Shown here one piece after another: positions 14,863 through 20,052 of a DNA stretch of 21,319 bases. Positions within the stretch are counted from its first letter, which is position 1. Every line of letters begins with the position of its first letter. The stretch covers positions 1 through 21,319 of IMG/VR virus record IMGVR_UViG_3300032053_000625; one strand, 5' to 3'. The translations under genes and the position numbers were made by a program. The notes under the pieces are model-generated. The model made no database searches. It saw only the letters and a list, made by a program, of their open reading frames with translations, and was not told the DNA's origin. The DNA comes from a virus.

Positions 14863-15024
14863 TTACAGAGGCTTTACTGGAATACTCAAATCCGAGCGAA
14901 TAGAAGTTTCCGGCGTGTTAGTATCATCGATCATGTCCGAGTTAGATCCTTGCGCGTTTGCGAAGCTGCAATTATACGTGCACGCTGATAGCAAAAGCAT
15001 CGGAATAAAAATAAGTATTCTCAC
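14863..15024 (-). CDS. Small phage lipoprotein (53 residues)
   Basis: GTG 15024 overlaps the stop of the upstream gene (GTGA). The protein begins MRILIFIPMLLLSACTYNCS: a short basic n-region, a hydrophobic core and a lipobox LLSAC, with cleavage expected before Cys15. The mature chain (about 39 residues) is Ser/Asn/Asp-rich with a second Cys at 19. Such small lipoproteins in phages include Rz1-type spanins and Llp/Cor-type receptor-blocking proteins. This one is not Pro-rich and has no Rz partner in the window, so exclusion of superinfecting phage is somewhat more likely than lysis. It implies a diderm host. Confidence 0.65.
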   Translation of the reverse strand: MRILIFIPMLLLSACTYNCSFANAQGSNSDMIDDTNTPETSIRSDLSIPVKPL

Positions 15025-15203
15025 GCGATCCTCGCTTTTTGTTGAAACGCATTTTCAAGGCTAAAAATCCACGATTCTCTTTTTTTTGGCAGAGCCAAAA
15101 AACATTGGGCGCAGAGGTAATGCTCTGGAGGTGACCCCGGCTTAGGCTCAAACATAACTTTTGTGCACGATCGACATCCTGTCAAATTCACGTCAAATTT
15201 CAT
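15021..15203 (-). CDS. Zinc-ribbon protein (60 residues)
   Basis: ATG 15203 (MKFDVNLTGC) is chosen; a TTG three codons upstream is less likely. CRSC and CAQC are 17 residues apart and form a probable zinc site (residues about 10-33), followed by a helical tail with SLENAFQQKARIA. It overlaps the 3' end of the preceding gene by 11 bases and is coupled to the lipoprotein gene. Function unknown. Confidence 0.65.
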   Translation of the reverse strand: MKFDVNLTGCRSCTKVMFEPKPGSPPEHYLCAQCFLALPKKRESWIFSLENAFQQKARIA

Positions 15204-15396
15204 TTTTTTCAAGCTCTTTTATTCTTTTTTCCATTTCTTCAATAGTATCTACAAGCATCTTTATAGCATCGTCATATTTTCCAGACCTTGCCATCTCTGT
15301 AACTAGCGTCCTAAAGAGCGATGCCTCGGGCTGTGGCAACTGTACGCTATTACCGTACATATAAATTTGCTGTTTATTTACGTCAATATGATTCAT
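15193..15396 (-). CDS. Small helical protein (67 residues)
   Basis: ATG 15396 is chosen over a TTG at 15408 because GGAG lies 5 bases before it. The N-terminus MNHIDVNKQQIYMYGNSVQL is followed by a TPR/coiled-coil-like part (YDDAIKMLVDTIEEMEKRIK). No family recognised. It lies between the RusA gene and a zinc-ribbon gene. Confidence 0.65.
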   Translation of the reverse strand: MNHIDVNKQQIYMYGNSVQLPQPEASLFRTLVTEMARSGKYDDAIKMLVDTIEEMEKRIKELEKNEI

Positions 15397-15412
15397 AACA
15401 CTCCGCAAAAAA

Positions 15413-15491
15413 GTTGGGGAAATCGATCGAAATATTCAAAAAAAGGCTTAATGAATATTAAAACTGTCCTGTTTTTTCACTATTCCCCAAC
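15413..15491. repeat. Nested inverted repeats downstream of the RusA gene
   Basis: Outer arms GTTGGGGAA (15413-15421) and TTCCCCAAC (15483-15491) are perfect 9-base complements. Inner arms AATATTCA (15431-15438) and TGAATATT (15452-15459) are perfect 8-base complements. The right outer arm contains the last codons and stop of the RusA gene. No T-tract follows on the minus strand, so this is not a standard terminator. Confidence 0.5.
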
Positions 15492-15839
15492 AAAAATTTT
15501 AAACATTGCCTTTACTCCTCTCTCTTGTGCATACAAAAAAGTAATGCCCAAATCCTCATCATCTGCTCTTCCGTGGGCTAGTCCAGGGATGATTAAATTA
15601 GCAAGCCTATCACGTATGTTTTTACAAGCACCCTCGAAATTATCTCCATCCATCTTCTTTTGTCGGCTAGTGTAGATGCGAGTAATGGTTACGGTACATG
15701 GCACTTTGATTACTCTAGGCTCTTTTCTCCATTCTGCTATGAGGCGCAGAAAGTTATTCTTGTTCCTCTTATGTCCTTTCGTCCAGTGTTCCTGTATATT
15801 CGGCGACTGGATTTTAAAATCAACAAATAGCTCGATCAT
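15480..15839 (-). CDS. RusA-family Holliday junction resolvase
   Basis: This 119-residue protein should resolve four-way junctions formed during phage replication and recombination. The family signature is clear: KKMDGDNFEGACKNIRDRLA (residues 61-80), with acidic D64 and D66, N67 and K73, and then RADDEDLGI (91-99), giving the Asp cluster that binds metal. The length fits RusA (about 120). The ATG overlaps the previous stop (ATGA). It works downstream of the replication module encoded in the same operon. Confidence 0.88.
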   Translation of the reverse strand: MIELFVDFKIQSPNIQEHWTKGHKRNKNNFLRLIAEWRKEPRVIKVPCTVTITRIYTSRQKKMDGDNFEGACKNIRDRLANLIIPGLAHGRADDEDLGITFLYAQERGVKAMFKIFVGE

Positions 15840-15997
15840 TCGCCTTCTTCAGCCATCCTGACGAGGAATGCTGTCAAGGTCATTTCTTCTTTCGGCACCC
15901 GTGATCTTTCCTCAAGTTCTGATTCCTGAAGGGTCTCAATCAGATACTCGGCTATAGCATGCAAGATCTCTAGTTTTTCGCGATTTTTATTATCCAT
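15836..15997 (-). CDS. Small acidic helical protein (53 residues)
   Basis: The frame runs from ATG 15997 to TGA 15836 and is coupled to RusA by ATGA. The sequence is helical and charged: KNREKLEILHAIAEYLIETL, then QESELEERSRVPKEEMTLTA. An AGGGA stands just before the ATG inside the end of the upstream gene. There is no named domain. A partner or regulator of RusA is possible from coupling alone. Confidence 0.65.
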   Translation of the reverse strand: MDNKNREKLEILHAIAEYLIETLQESELEERSRVPKEEMTLTAFLVRMAEEGE

Positions 15998-16301
15998 CTT
16001 CCCTATTCCCAATCAAAATTAAAAGCCCGAGCTGATTTACTAAAGAAGCCATCCATATGCATCCTGAAAGGCCTAATGTTATAACAAAGTGTAACATATT
16101 CGGCTCAAAAATGCAGCATAAAATAGCAAAAAAAAAGATCAAAGAAATGACGCAAGCATTTAAAAATATCTGCTTTGTAAGCCGATCCTCCATCATGCGC
16201 TCAACGTTGTGAGTTCCGAGATTTCCTCGGCGCATCACGTACTCTAATGCATTGAGATTGCGTGATAAGCGATCAATGTCTGCTTGAGTGACTTGGTTCA
16301 T
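15990..16301 (-). CDS. Membrane protein with two transmembrane helices (103 residues)
   Basis: The N-terminal 45 residues are soluble and helical (ADIDRLSRNLNALEYVMRRG). Two hydrophobic segments follow, about 47-65 (NACVISLIFFFAILCCIF) and about 72-97 (FVITLGLSGCIWMASLVNQL ...). AAAGG stands 6 bases before ATG 16301. The long soluble head and two C-terminal helices are not a typical holin layout, and no endolysin is adjacent, so I leave the function open. Confidence 0.7.
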   Translation of the reverse strand: MNQVTQADIDRLSRNLNALEYVMRRGNLGTHNVERMMEDRLTKQIFLNACVISLIFFFAILCCIFEPNMLHFVITLGLSGCIWMASLVNQLGLLILIGNREDG

Positions 16302-16324
16302 ACTTAACCTTTATTTGCGCCATT

Positions 16325-16546
16325 TTAGTAATCCTGCCATTTCCACCCGCTTTCGTATTTAAAACCTTCCTTGACTATTTTTCCTTCAACGACAATATGC
16401 GCCCATTCAAAAAAAAATTGCAAATTTTCAACGTGTTTTTGAGCTTCTTCAATGGTTTCGTGGTATCCTTCAAAATTATGCCACCCTCCACTAGTGTTTT
16501 CATCTGTCCCTACAAAAAGCATAGGATTTAAAGAAATATCACTCAT
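16325..16546 (-). CDS. Hypothetical protein (73 residues)
   Basis: A small Trp/His-rich, acidic protein: GTDENTSGGWHNFEGYHETI, then EEAQKHVENLQFFFEWAHIV. The alternating pattern suggests an alpha/beta fold. It lies 9 bases after the 91-residue zinc protein. No family recognised. Confidence 0.6.
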   Translation of the reverse strand: MSDISLNPMLFVGTDENTSGGWHNFEGYHETIEEAQKHVENLQFFFEWAHIVVEGKIVKEGFKYESGWKWQDY

Positions 16547-16555
16547 CTTTTTCGC

Positions 16556-16831
16556 CTACTGCTTTCTTTTTTGCTTATCTTCCGCGAGACATTTGGCACA
16601 TTGCCACAAATAGTCTCCTTTCGTGTTTTGTCCATGCCAGGCTACGGTCATACTGCCCCCCTCATCTAAATACGTGCCATGCTCAATTGCGTATGGCACA
16701 GCGCAATCGATGCAGATACATCTAGACCAAGGATTCTTGTTTTTGTTAAAAGGCTGTATGCGGATATCTGGCTCTTTTTTCTCAAACTTCACTTCCGCCC
16801 CCTCAAATCCGGGCCTTGAAATTCGACCCAT
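16556..16831 (-). CDS. Zinc-ribbon protein overlapping the helicase loader gene (91 residues)
   Basis: ATG 16831 lies inside the 3' end of the helicase loader gene (43-base overlap), with AAGGAT 7-8 bases upstream. The Cys-rich patches CICIDC (about 38-43) and CAKC (about 79-82), with His between them, form a probable zinc site. The C-terminus is basic (EDKQKRKQ). Overlap with the loader suggests co-regulation. A replication or transcription accessory role is an inference. Confidence 0.7.
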   Translation of the reverse strand: MGRISRPGFEGAEVKFEKKEPDIRIQPFNKNKNPWSRCICIDCAVPYAIEHGTYLDEGGSMTVAWHGQNTKGDYLWQCAKCLAEDKQKRKQ

Positions 16832-17337
16832 TCAAAATCCTTAAATCGGCTATAAATTCGCTTTCCGTAATTTTTCAAGACTTCCTCGCGGTTTAGATTC
16901 GTCGTGAACACCGTTTGTTTTGCATTAGACCAACGATCGTCTATCAACTTGTACCATTCCCGCTCTAGACCTTCATTCGTCGTTTCTGTGCCAAAATCGT
17001 CAATAAACAGAAATTCGCATTCCGAAAACATTTCGATCAAAGCTTTCGTGTCCCCGAAATTCCGCTTGGCTTCAAGAAGCTTGTCCTCGAATTCGGTAGC
17101 CTTCATCCAGCGGATTTCGGCTTTTTTTTCTAGAAGCTCTCGAATTAATGAAAGTGAAAAATAAGTTTTTCCTGTCCCAGTACTTCCATGTAAAATTAGG
17201 CTGCATGGATTTAGCAGCCATTCTACAGAAAAATCAAACGTATTAAATTCTGTTCCATATTTTCCAAACTGTAAAACAGAAGCCGCGTGAAAGCGGCTCC
17301 CAATTCGATTATTTTTGCAAAAGTCTTCCCAATTCAT
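16789..17337 (-). CDS. DnaC/IstB-like helicase loader ATPase
   Basis: This 182-residue AAA+ protein probably loads the host replicative helicase on the phage origin. Walker A GSTGTGKT is at 51-58, Walker B FLFIDDFG at 109-116, sensor 1 TTN at 145-147, and an arginine-finger segment RIYSRF at 160-165. The N-terminal 20 residues (MNWEDFCKNNRIGSRFH) take the place of the longer helicase-binding domain of DnaC and are repeated almost intact in the mini-protein encoded at 17672-17848. The ATG overlaps the upstream stop (ATGA). It is shorter than E. coli DnaC (245). Confidence 0.88.
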   Translation of the reverse strand: MNWEDFCKNNRIGSRFHAASVLQFGKYGTEFNTFDFSVEWLLNPCSLILHGSTGTGKTYFSLSLIRELLEKKAEIRWMKATEFEDKLLEAKRNFGDTKALIEMFSECEFLFIDDFGTETTNEGLEREWYKLIDDRWSNAKQTVFTTNLNREEVLKNYGKRIYSRFKDFEWVEFQGPDLRGRK

Positions 17338-17675
17338 GGCTCACCCATAATTTCCTTATGCAATTCAGCAAATGGAGATGATCTTGCAGAATTTATTTCA
17401 CAAATTTTCTCAAAAGACACATAATCAGGATCATTAAAATGTTTCCATGCTTCTGACATGAGGACATTAAGTTCTAACTCTTGGTCTAATTTTTCATCAT
17501 CTGACATATTTTCTTGCTCTCTTTCCCAGAGAGAGTAAGATTTTCTTTCCTCTTTTTCAATTTCTCTATACTGCATATGTTGGAAATAATTGAGCAGGTC
17601 TTGACCACTTTTAATCCAAGGTGGTACGTAGGCACATTTTCTTAGGAAATTCTCTTTATCAAATTCATATTTCAT
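17334..17675 (-). CDS. Charged helical protein of the replication module (113 residues)
   Basis: Coupled on both sides by ATGA overlaps, to the chimeric mini-protein before it and the helicase loader after it. It is acidic and helical: CAYVPPWIKSGQDLLNYFQH, EIEKEERKSYSLWEREQE, DEKLDQELELNVLMSEAWKH. No known domain is visible. Its place between initiator and loader suggests a replication-complex accessory. Confidence 0.7.
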   Translation of the reverse strand: MKYEFDKENFLRKCAYVPPWIKSGQDLLNYFQHMQYREIEKEERKSYSLWEREQENMSDDEKLDQELELNVLMSEAWKHFNDPDYVSFEKICEINSARSSPFAELHKEIMGEP

Positions 17676-17848
17676 GCGTATTTCTCCATGCTTTCTATTT
17701 TTTGGTTTTTGGATAAATGGTTCTTAAGAGCTATCCTGTACTCTTTTGCAAAGCTCAATAAGTCTTCATCGAAAATGCTTGTCTCTAAGCTAACGCCGTG
17801 AAACAGGCTCCCAATTTTGTTGTTTTTGCAGAATTCTTGCCAAGTCAT
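17672..17848 (-). CDS. 58-residue mini-protein: loader-like N-terminus joined to initiator-like C-terminus
   Basis: Residues 1-17 (MTWQEFCKNNKIGSLFH) align with the first 17 residues of the helicase loader: 12 of 17 identical, about 80% at nucleotide level. Residues 35-48 (KEYRIALKNHLSKN) align with the C-terminus of the replication initiator (KEYKIAVKNHVSKN): 11 of 14 identical but only about 69% at nucleotide level. GTGAG precedes both this ATG and the loader's. The gene lies between initiator and loader, as expected after a tandem duplication of the pair with an internal deletion. It is coupled to the next gene by ATGA, so it appears to be translated and kept. A regulator of loader-initiator contact is the obvious hypothesis. 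Confidence 0.7.
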   Translation of the reverse strand: MTWQEFCKNNKIGSLFHGVSLETSIFDEDLLSFAKEYRIALKNHLSKNQKIESMEKYA

Positions 17849-17864
17849 GCTTACTCACTTATTT

Positions 17865-17902
17865 AAAAAACCCCTGCTTTCACATTTGTCGAAGGAAGGG
17901 GT
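17865..17902 (-). terminator. Terminator or attenuator after the initiator gene
   Basis: On the minus strand ACCCCT (17902-17897) pairs with AGGGGT (17875-17870), with short inner pairing, followed by TTTTT. It is about 20 bases after the initiator stop and would reduce read-through to the loader genes. Confidence 0.65.
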
Positions 17903-17922
17903 CATTTCTTTTTTTCCTTGAA

Positions 17923-18831
17923 TTATGCCGAAAACTCTACTTCGATAAATTTATTTCCATTTTTTGATACGTGATTTTTGACAGCAATTTTGTATTCCTT
18001 CTCAGCTTGTAGGAAGTCTTTTTTTAGAACTTCTATCGGGTTTCCTAGAGAAATCGGTACAAAAGTATTGATTTGCCAAATCTTCATATTCTGTTCTTTA
18101 ATACGCTCTTGATTGCTTAGAAACAGCTTTGGATGGTGAGTAGCATAGATCTCGTTGTGTTTAAGGGCAAGTAATTCCCACTTAGGCTTTGGTTTCTCTG
18201 CATATTCAGGAGGTGTTGGCTGATTGCAATGCCACACTAGCGTCTGAATAATCCCTTTCGTGGGGATATATTCTTCATGCTGGATGTATTTTACTGCAAG
18301 CTCCACTCGAATTTGCGGATAATCCGCGGTAAGTTGGACTTTTCTATGTTCGGGGATTTCTATTTCTTTCAAGCAATCATAAAAACCACCACCACCAACC
18401 TTTATTTTTTTTAGGGGTGTAGGGGTAGAACCAGATATTACTTTGTTACTTTGTTTATTTGTGTCCCGATCTTGTCCCGATCTTGTCCCGAATTCTGTCC
18501 CATTGTTTTGTAATAAATACTTCGTAGATATGCTGAAAACTGTTTTTGTGTGTCTCACTTCTTGTCCGCAAATTTTATTTATCAAAAATACGCTTAACAC
18601 TCGTTCCAGTGAAGTTTTTGGGATGTTGCAAAGTTCGGCTAAATGTCTGATTGTGCAACAAAATTCACCTTGCTTTAGGTTTATTTTTTTTCCATGGTCA
18701 TCGAAAATACGCTCTTTGAAACATGCATGATTCATCATAGTCATTATGACTTTCCAATAATTGGCAGGAGCATTTTCAAAACAAGGATGATCGAATAAGT
18801 CTCTAGATATCTGAATGAAACCGTTATTCAT
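17923..18831 (-). CDS. Replication initiator with N-terminal winged helix
   Basis: This 302-residue protein probably recognises the phage origin and recruits the loader encoded downstream. Residues 1-100 have the form of phage replication proteins of the O/DnaD-like type: FIQISRDLFDHPCF, YWKVIMTMMNHACF, then GEFCCTIRHLAELCNIPKTS and LERVLSVFL as a winged helix. A Gly/Thr/Asp/Arg-rich linker (about 108-140) is encoded by iteron-like DNA. The C-terminal part is helical with many Trp/Pro (LVWHCNQPTPPEYAEKPKPK) and ends with KEYKIAVKNHVSKN at about 278-291, a motif repeated in the 58-residue mini-protein. GGGAG precedes ATG 18831. The specific family assignment is uncertain; the role is inferred from fold and neighbours. 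Confidence 0.7.
   Translation of the reverse strand: MNNGFIQISRDLFDHPCFENAPANYWKVIMTMMNHACFKERIFDDHGKKINLKQGEFCCTIRHLAELCNIPKTSLERVLSVFLINKICGQEVRHTKTVFSISTKYLLQNNGTEFGTRSGQDRDTNKQSNKVISGSTPTPLKKIKVGGGGFYDCLKEIEIPEHRKVQLTADYPQIRVELAVKYIQHEEYIPTKGIIQTLVWHCNQPTPPEYAEKPKPKWELLALKHNEIYATHHPKLFLSNQERIKEQNMKIWQINTFVPISLGNPIEVLKKDFLQAEKEYKIAVKNHVSKNGNKFIEVEFSA
18462..18502. repeat. Iteron-like tandem repeats, candidate replication origin
   Basis: Four TGTCCC units start at 18462, 18473, 18484 and 18496 (spacings 11, 11, 12). The first two are identical 11-mers, TGTCCCGATCT. They sit in the interdomain-linker part of the initiator gene, flanked by T-rich DNA (18440-18461 and 18503-18521) that could melt easily. 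In lambda the origin iterons lie in the same place inside gene O. Period of one helical turn and location support an origin. Confidence 0.6.
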
Positions 18832-18874
18832 TAGGAACTCCCATTAAAATTATTGCTTATATTGCGCAAAATTA

Positions 18875-18902
18875 TTCATATGGGATATGCTGTGAGTTGT
18901 AA
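18875..18902 (-). promoter_or_regulatory. Promoter of the replication operon
   Basis: On the minus strand TTACAA (18902-18897) and TATGAA (18880-18875) are 16 bases apart, giving a start about 37 bases before the initiator ATG. The -35 element is at the centre of a 37-bp imperfect palindrome. A perfect TTGCGCAA palindrome lies at 18862-18869, near the expected start point. Confidence 0.45.
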
Positions 18903-18918
18903 CATCGCAGGATATCCC
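18882..18918. promoter_or_regulatory. 37-bp imperfect palindrome upstream of the initiator (candidate operator)
   Basis: Outer arms GGGATAT (18882-18888) and ATATCCC (18912-18918) are perfect. Inner CTGTGA/TCGCAG and GTT/AAC continue the symmetry with one mismatch, one wobble and one unpaired base. It covers the -35 region of the replication promoter. It could act as protein-binding DNA or as a hairpin in RNA read through from upstream. Confidence 0.5.
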
Positions 18919-18927
18919 AATATCTTT

Positions 18928-18957
18928 AAAACGCTCGCTCACCAAAGCGGGCGTTTT
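18928..18957. terminator. Bidirectional-type terminator hairpin between methyltransferase and initiator
   Basis: AAAACGCTCGCT (18928-18939) and AGCGGGCGTTTT (18946-18957) pair over 12 bases with one G-T wobble, loop CACCAA. The A-rich and T-rich ends give a T4 run on either strand. It lies about 84 bases after the methyltransferase stop. A 40-codon open frame crosses it on the minus strand (18972-18850), but the two dense palindromes make a non-coding reading more likely. Confidence 0.7.
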
Positions 18958-19040
18958 GCCTTTAATCATCATAGTTCTTTTACCCTATAGATTCAAGCGA
19001 AAGGACTCACGTTGAACCTCAAGGCTTTTTTTTGCTAGAA

Positions 19041-19778
19041 TTATTTTAACCCCATTAATATTTTGAAAGCTTCGCGACACTGAGCGGGCACTACGGCATT
19101 TCCAAGGGCGCGAGCTCTGTCCACCCTAAAGGGTATCCCATCATCCACTCCAAGAATTGGGGGTTTATTCTCTTCCCAATAAGATTTGGATAAAGCTCCC
19201 CTATTTTGTCTTGTAAGTCGTAACCGTGATCCTTCTTCAATCTGCTCGGACTGGGTGATCTGATAGGCTTGCTCGCTTGACTTGCCGTGGGAGTAGGCCA
19301 AACAAAACCATCTTTTCCGTATTTGTGGCGATCCTTCCTCTCTAGCTTCCTTAATAATCCATCTACAGCTATACCCGATGGAGGTAAGCGATCTAATAAC
19401 CCCCAATCCGCCCCTTGTGGTAATTGCGTTTGAGTTTTCCAAGAAGATAAATTTAGGCTTAATTTCGCGGCACAGCCTAACGATCTGGTAAAACAATCCG
19501 CTTCGCTCTCCTGCCAAGCCTTTTCCATTTCCAGCAACGCTAATATCCTGGCATGGAAAGCCACCAAATATGATATCGACGAGTCCCGTAAATTGCCCTC
19601 CTTGCAAGGTGTTAATGTTGTCCCAGATCGGAGCGTTATGTAAGCTTCCATCGGCCATTCTTGAAAGCAGGACTTTTTGACAATAGGGGTCAATTTCGCA
19701 ATATGCGATTGTTCTAGCCCACCCAGATAAAGCCACATCTATACCTCCAATACCGCTAAATAATGATAACCCATTCAT
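19041..19778 (-). CDS. DNA cytosine-5 methyltransferase
   Basis: Start chosen at ATG 19778 (MNGLSLFSGIGG, 245 residues), the usual opening of this family; a TTG at 19793 would add five residues. It transfers methyl from S-adenosylmethionine to cytosine C5. Motif I is LSLFSGIGGIDVAL (4-17), the catalytic loop GGFPCQDIS has Cys76, motif VI is ENS (114-116) rather than ENV, motif VIII is QIRKRWF (152-158), and motif X is RALGNAVVPAQ (223-233). The region between VIII and X, where target recognition sits, is only about 60 residues. It probably protects phage DNA from host restriction. A hairpin lies just upstream of the start. Most of the gene is also open in a second frame. Confidence 0.9.
   Translation of the reverse strand: MNGLSLFSGIGGIDVALSGWARTIAYCEIDPYCQKVLLSRMADGSLHNAPIWDNINTLQGGQFTGLVDIIFGGFPCQDISVAGNGKGLAGERSGLFYQIVRLCREIKPKFIFLENSNAITTRGGLGVIRSLTSIGYSCRWIIKEAREEGSPQIRKRWFCLAYSHGKSSEQAYQITQSEQIEEGSRLRLTRQNRGALSKSYWEENKPPILGVDDGIPFRVDRARALGNAVVPAQCREAFKILMGLK
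19091..19738 (-). CDS. Overlapping 215-codon frame inside the methyltransferase gene, possibly coding
   Basis: This frame is on the same strand as the C5 methyltransferase and open from ATG 19738 to TAG 19091. Its C-terminal half does not read like noise. It contains LPPSGIAVDGLLRKLE (118-133), GKDGFVWPTPTASQAS (141-156) and NPQFLEWMMGYPLGWTEL (192-209). From memory, phrases of the type 'WPTP.as' and 'lNP.fvEWlMGyP.GWt.L' recur at the end of phage proteins annotated as DNA methyltransferases. The last phrase is encoded by the same DNA as motif X (GVDDGIPFRVDRARALGNA). The N-terminal third shows nothing familiar, and translation may start internally (MEKAWQ, residue 71). No good ribosome site is seen at 19738. 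Confidence 0.4.
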   Translation of the reverse strand: MWLYLGGLEQSHIAKLTPIVKKSCFQEWPMEAYITLRSGTTLTPCKEGNLRDSSISYLVAFHARILALLEMEKAWQESEADCFTRSLGCAAKLSLNLSSWKTQTQLPQGADWGLLDRLPPSGIAVDGLLRKLERKDRHKYGKDGFVWPTPTASQASKPIRSPSPSRLKKDHGYDLQDKIGELYPNLIGKRINPQFLEWMMGYPLGWTELAPLEMP

Positions 19779-19798
19779 TTTTTCTTGATCCAACAGGA

Positions 19799-19836
19799 CA
19801 TGCGCAAACTTCGTGGTTTAGCACGGAGTTAGCATG
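19799..19836. promoter_or_regulatory. Hairpin in the leader of the C5 methyltransferase gene
   Basis: CATGC (19799-19803) pairs with GCATG (19832-19836), and AACTTCGTG (19807-19815) pairs with CACGGAGTT (19822-19830) with one G-T wobble, loop GTTTAG. It lies 20 bases before the methyltransferase ATG. C5 methyltransferases often repress their own synthesis, so an autoregulatory site is plausible. It could equally be an RNA element, or a weak plus-strand terminator given the T9 run at 19845-19853. Confidence 0.5.
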
Positions 19837-19877
19837 CCTCTTAATTTTTTTTTGTTTTCCATAATTCTTATATTTAG

Positions 19878-20052
19878 TATAATTTCCTCATGCCGATGCG
19901 CGAGGATATCGCGATTTCGTAAAGCAAGTTCCCCTAAGCGATACTCTCGGCATGAGTTGCTTAGCGAAAGGTCTTTGGATGGGTCGAAAGTATCTACTTA
20001 AACGACGCCTACTAAACGTATTAAGAATCTCCTTCATTTATGAAGGGGAGAA
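19878..20052 (+). ncRNA. Highly structured intergenic element, candidate small RNA
   Basis: No gene occupies 19837-20037. A TATAAT box (19878-19883) precedes a long stem: CTCATGCCGA (19887-19896) with TCGGCATGAG (19947-19956), GAG (19902-19904) with CTC (19944-19946), and TATCGC (19907-19912) with GCGATA (19938-19943), total 19 bp around a 25-base loop. A competing stem CTAAGC (19934-19939)/GCTTAG (19959-19964) would break it. A second hairpin uses GTCG/CGAC near 19988-20008, and a third hairpin (20029-20052) overlaps the end of the next gene. The strand is uncertain: I chose plus from the TATAAT box, which has no good -35. It matches no riboswitch, tRNA or tmRNA pattern known to me. Confidence 0.45.

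Larger units (their letters stand above)
18832..19040. other. Intergenic control region between methyltransferase and initiator
   Basis: About 210 bases hold the hairpin at 18928-18957, the palindrome at 18882-18918 and the replication promoter. The remaining piece, 18958-19040, has an oligo-T stretch (19026-19033) with no supporting stem. No convincing gene is present. Confidence 0.5.

Noticed and set aside
18462-18502. CRISPR array interpretation of the short tandem repeats
   Set aside because: Units are 11-12 bases without spacers and lie within coding DNA; they fit iterons, and no CRISPR-like repeat-spacer pattern exists in the window.
18850-18972. A 40-codon minus-strand frame (MMIKGKTPALVSERF...) ending just before the initiator gene
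   Set aside because: It runs through two dense palindromes that are better explained as terminator and operator, has no good ribosome site, and is short enough to be open by chance. Conservation data could revive it.
19821-19833. On the minus strand, 13 bases (GCTAACTCCGTGC) equal a conserved stretch of 16S rRNA near the 530 loop
   Set aside because: The match does not extend on either side and the bases are explained by a local hairpin; likely coincidence.
19887-19956. Possible tRNA or tmRNA in the structured element
   Set aside because: No T-loop consensus (GTTCRANNC), no CCA-proximal acceptor stem of 7 bp with proper D and anticodon arms, and no tmRNA-like ends.
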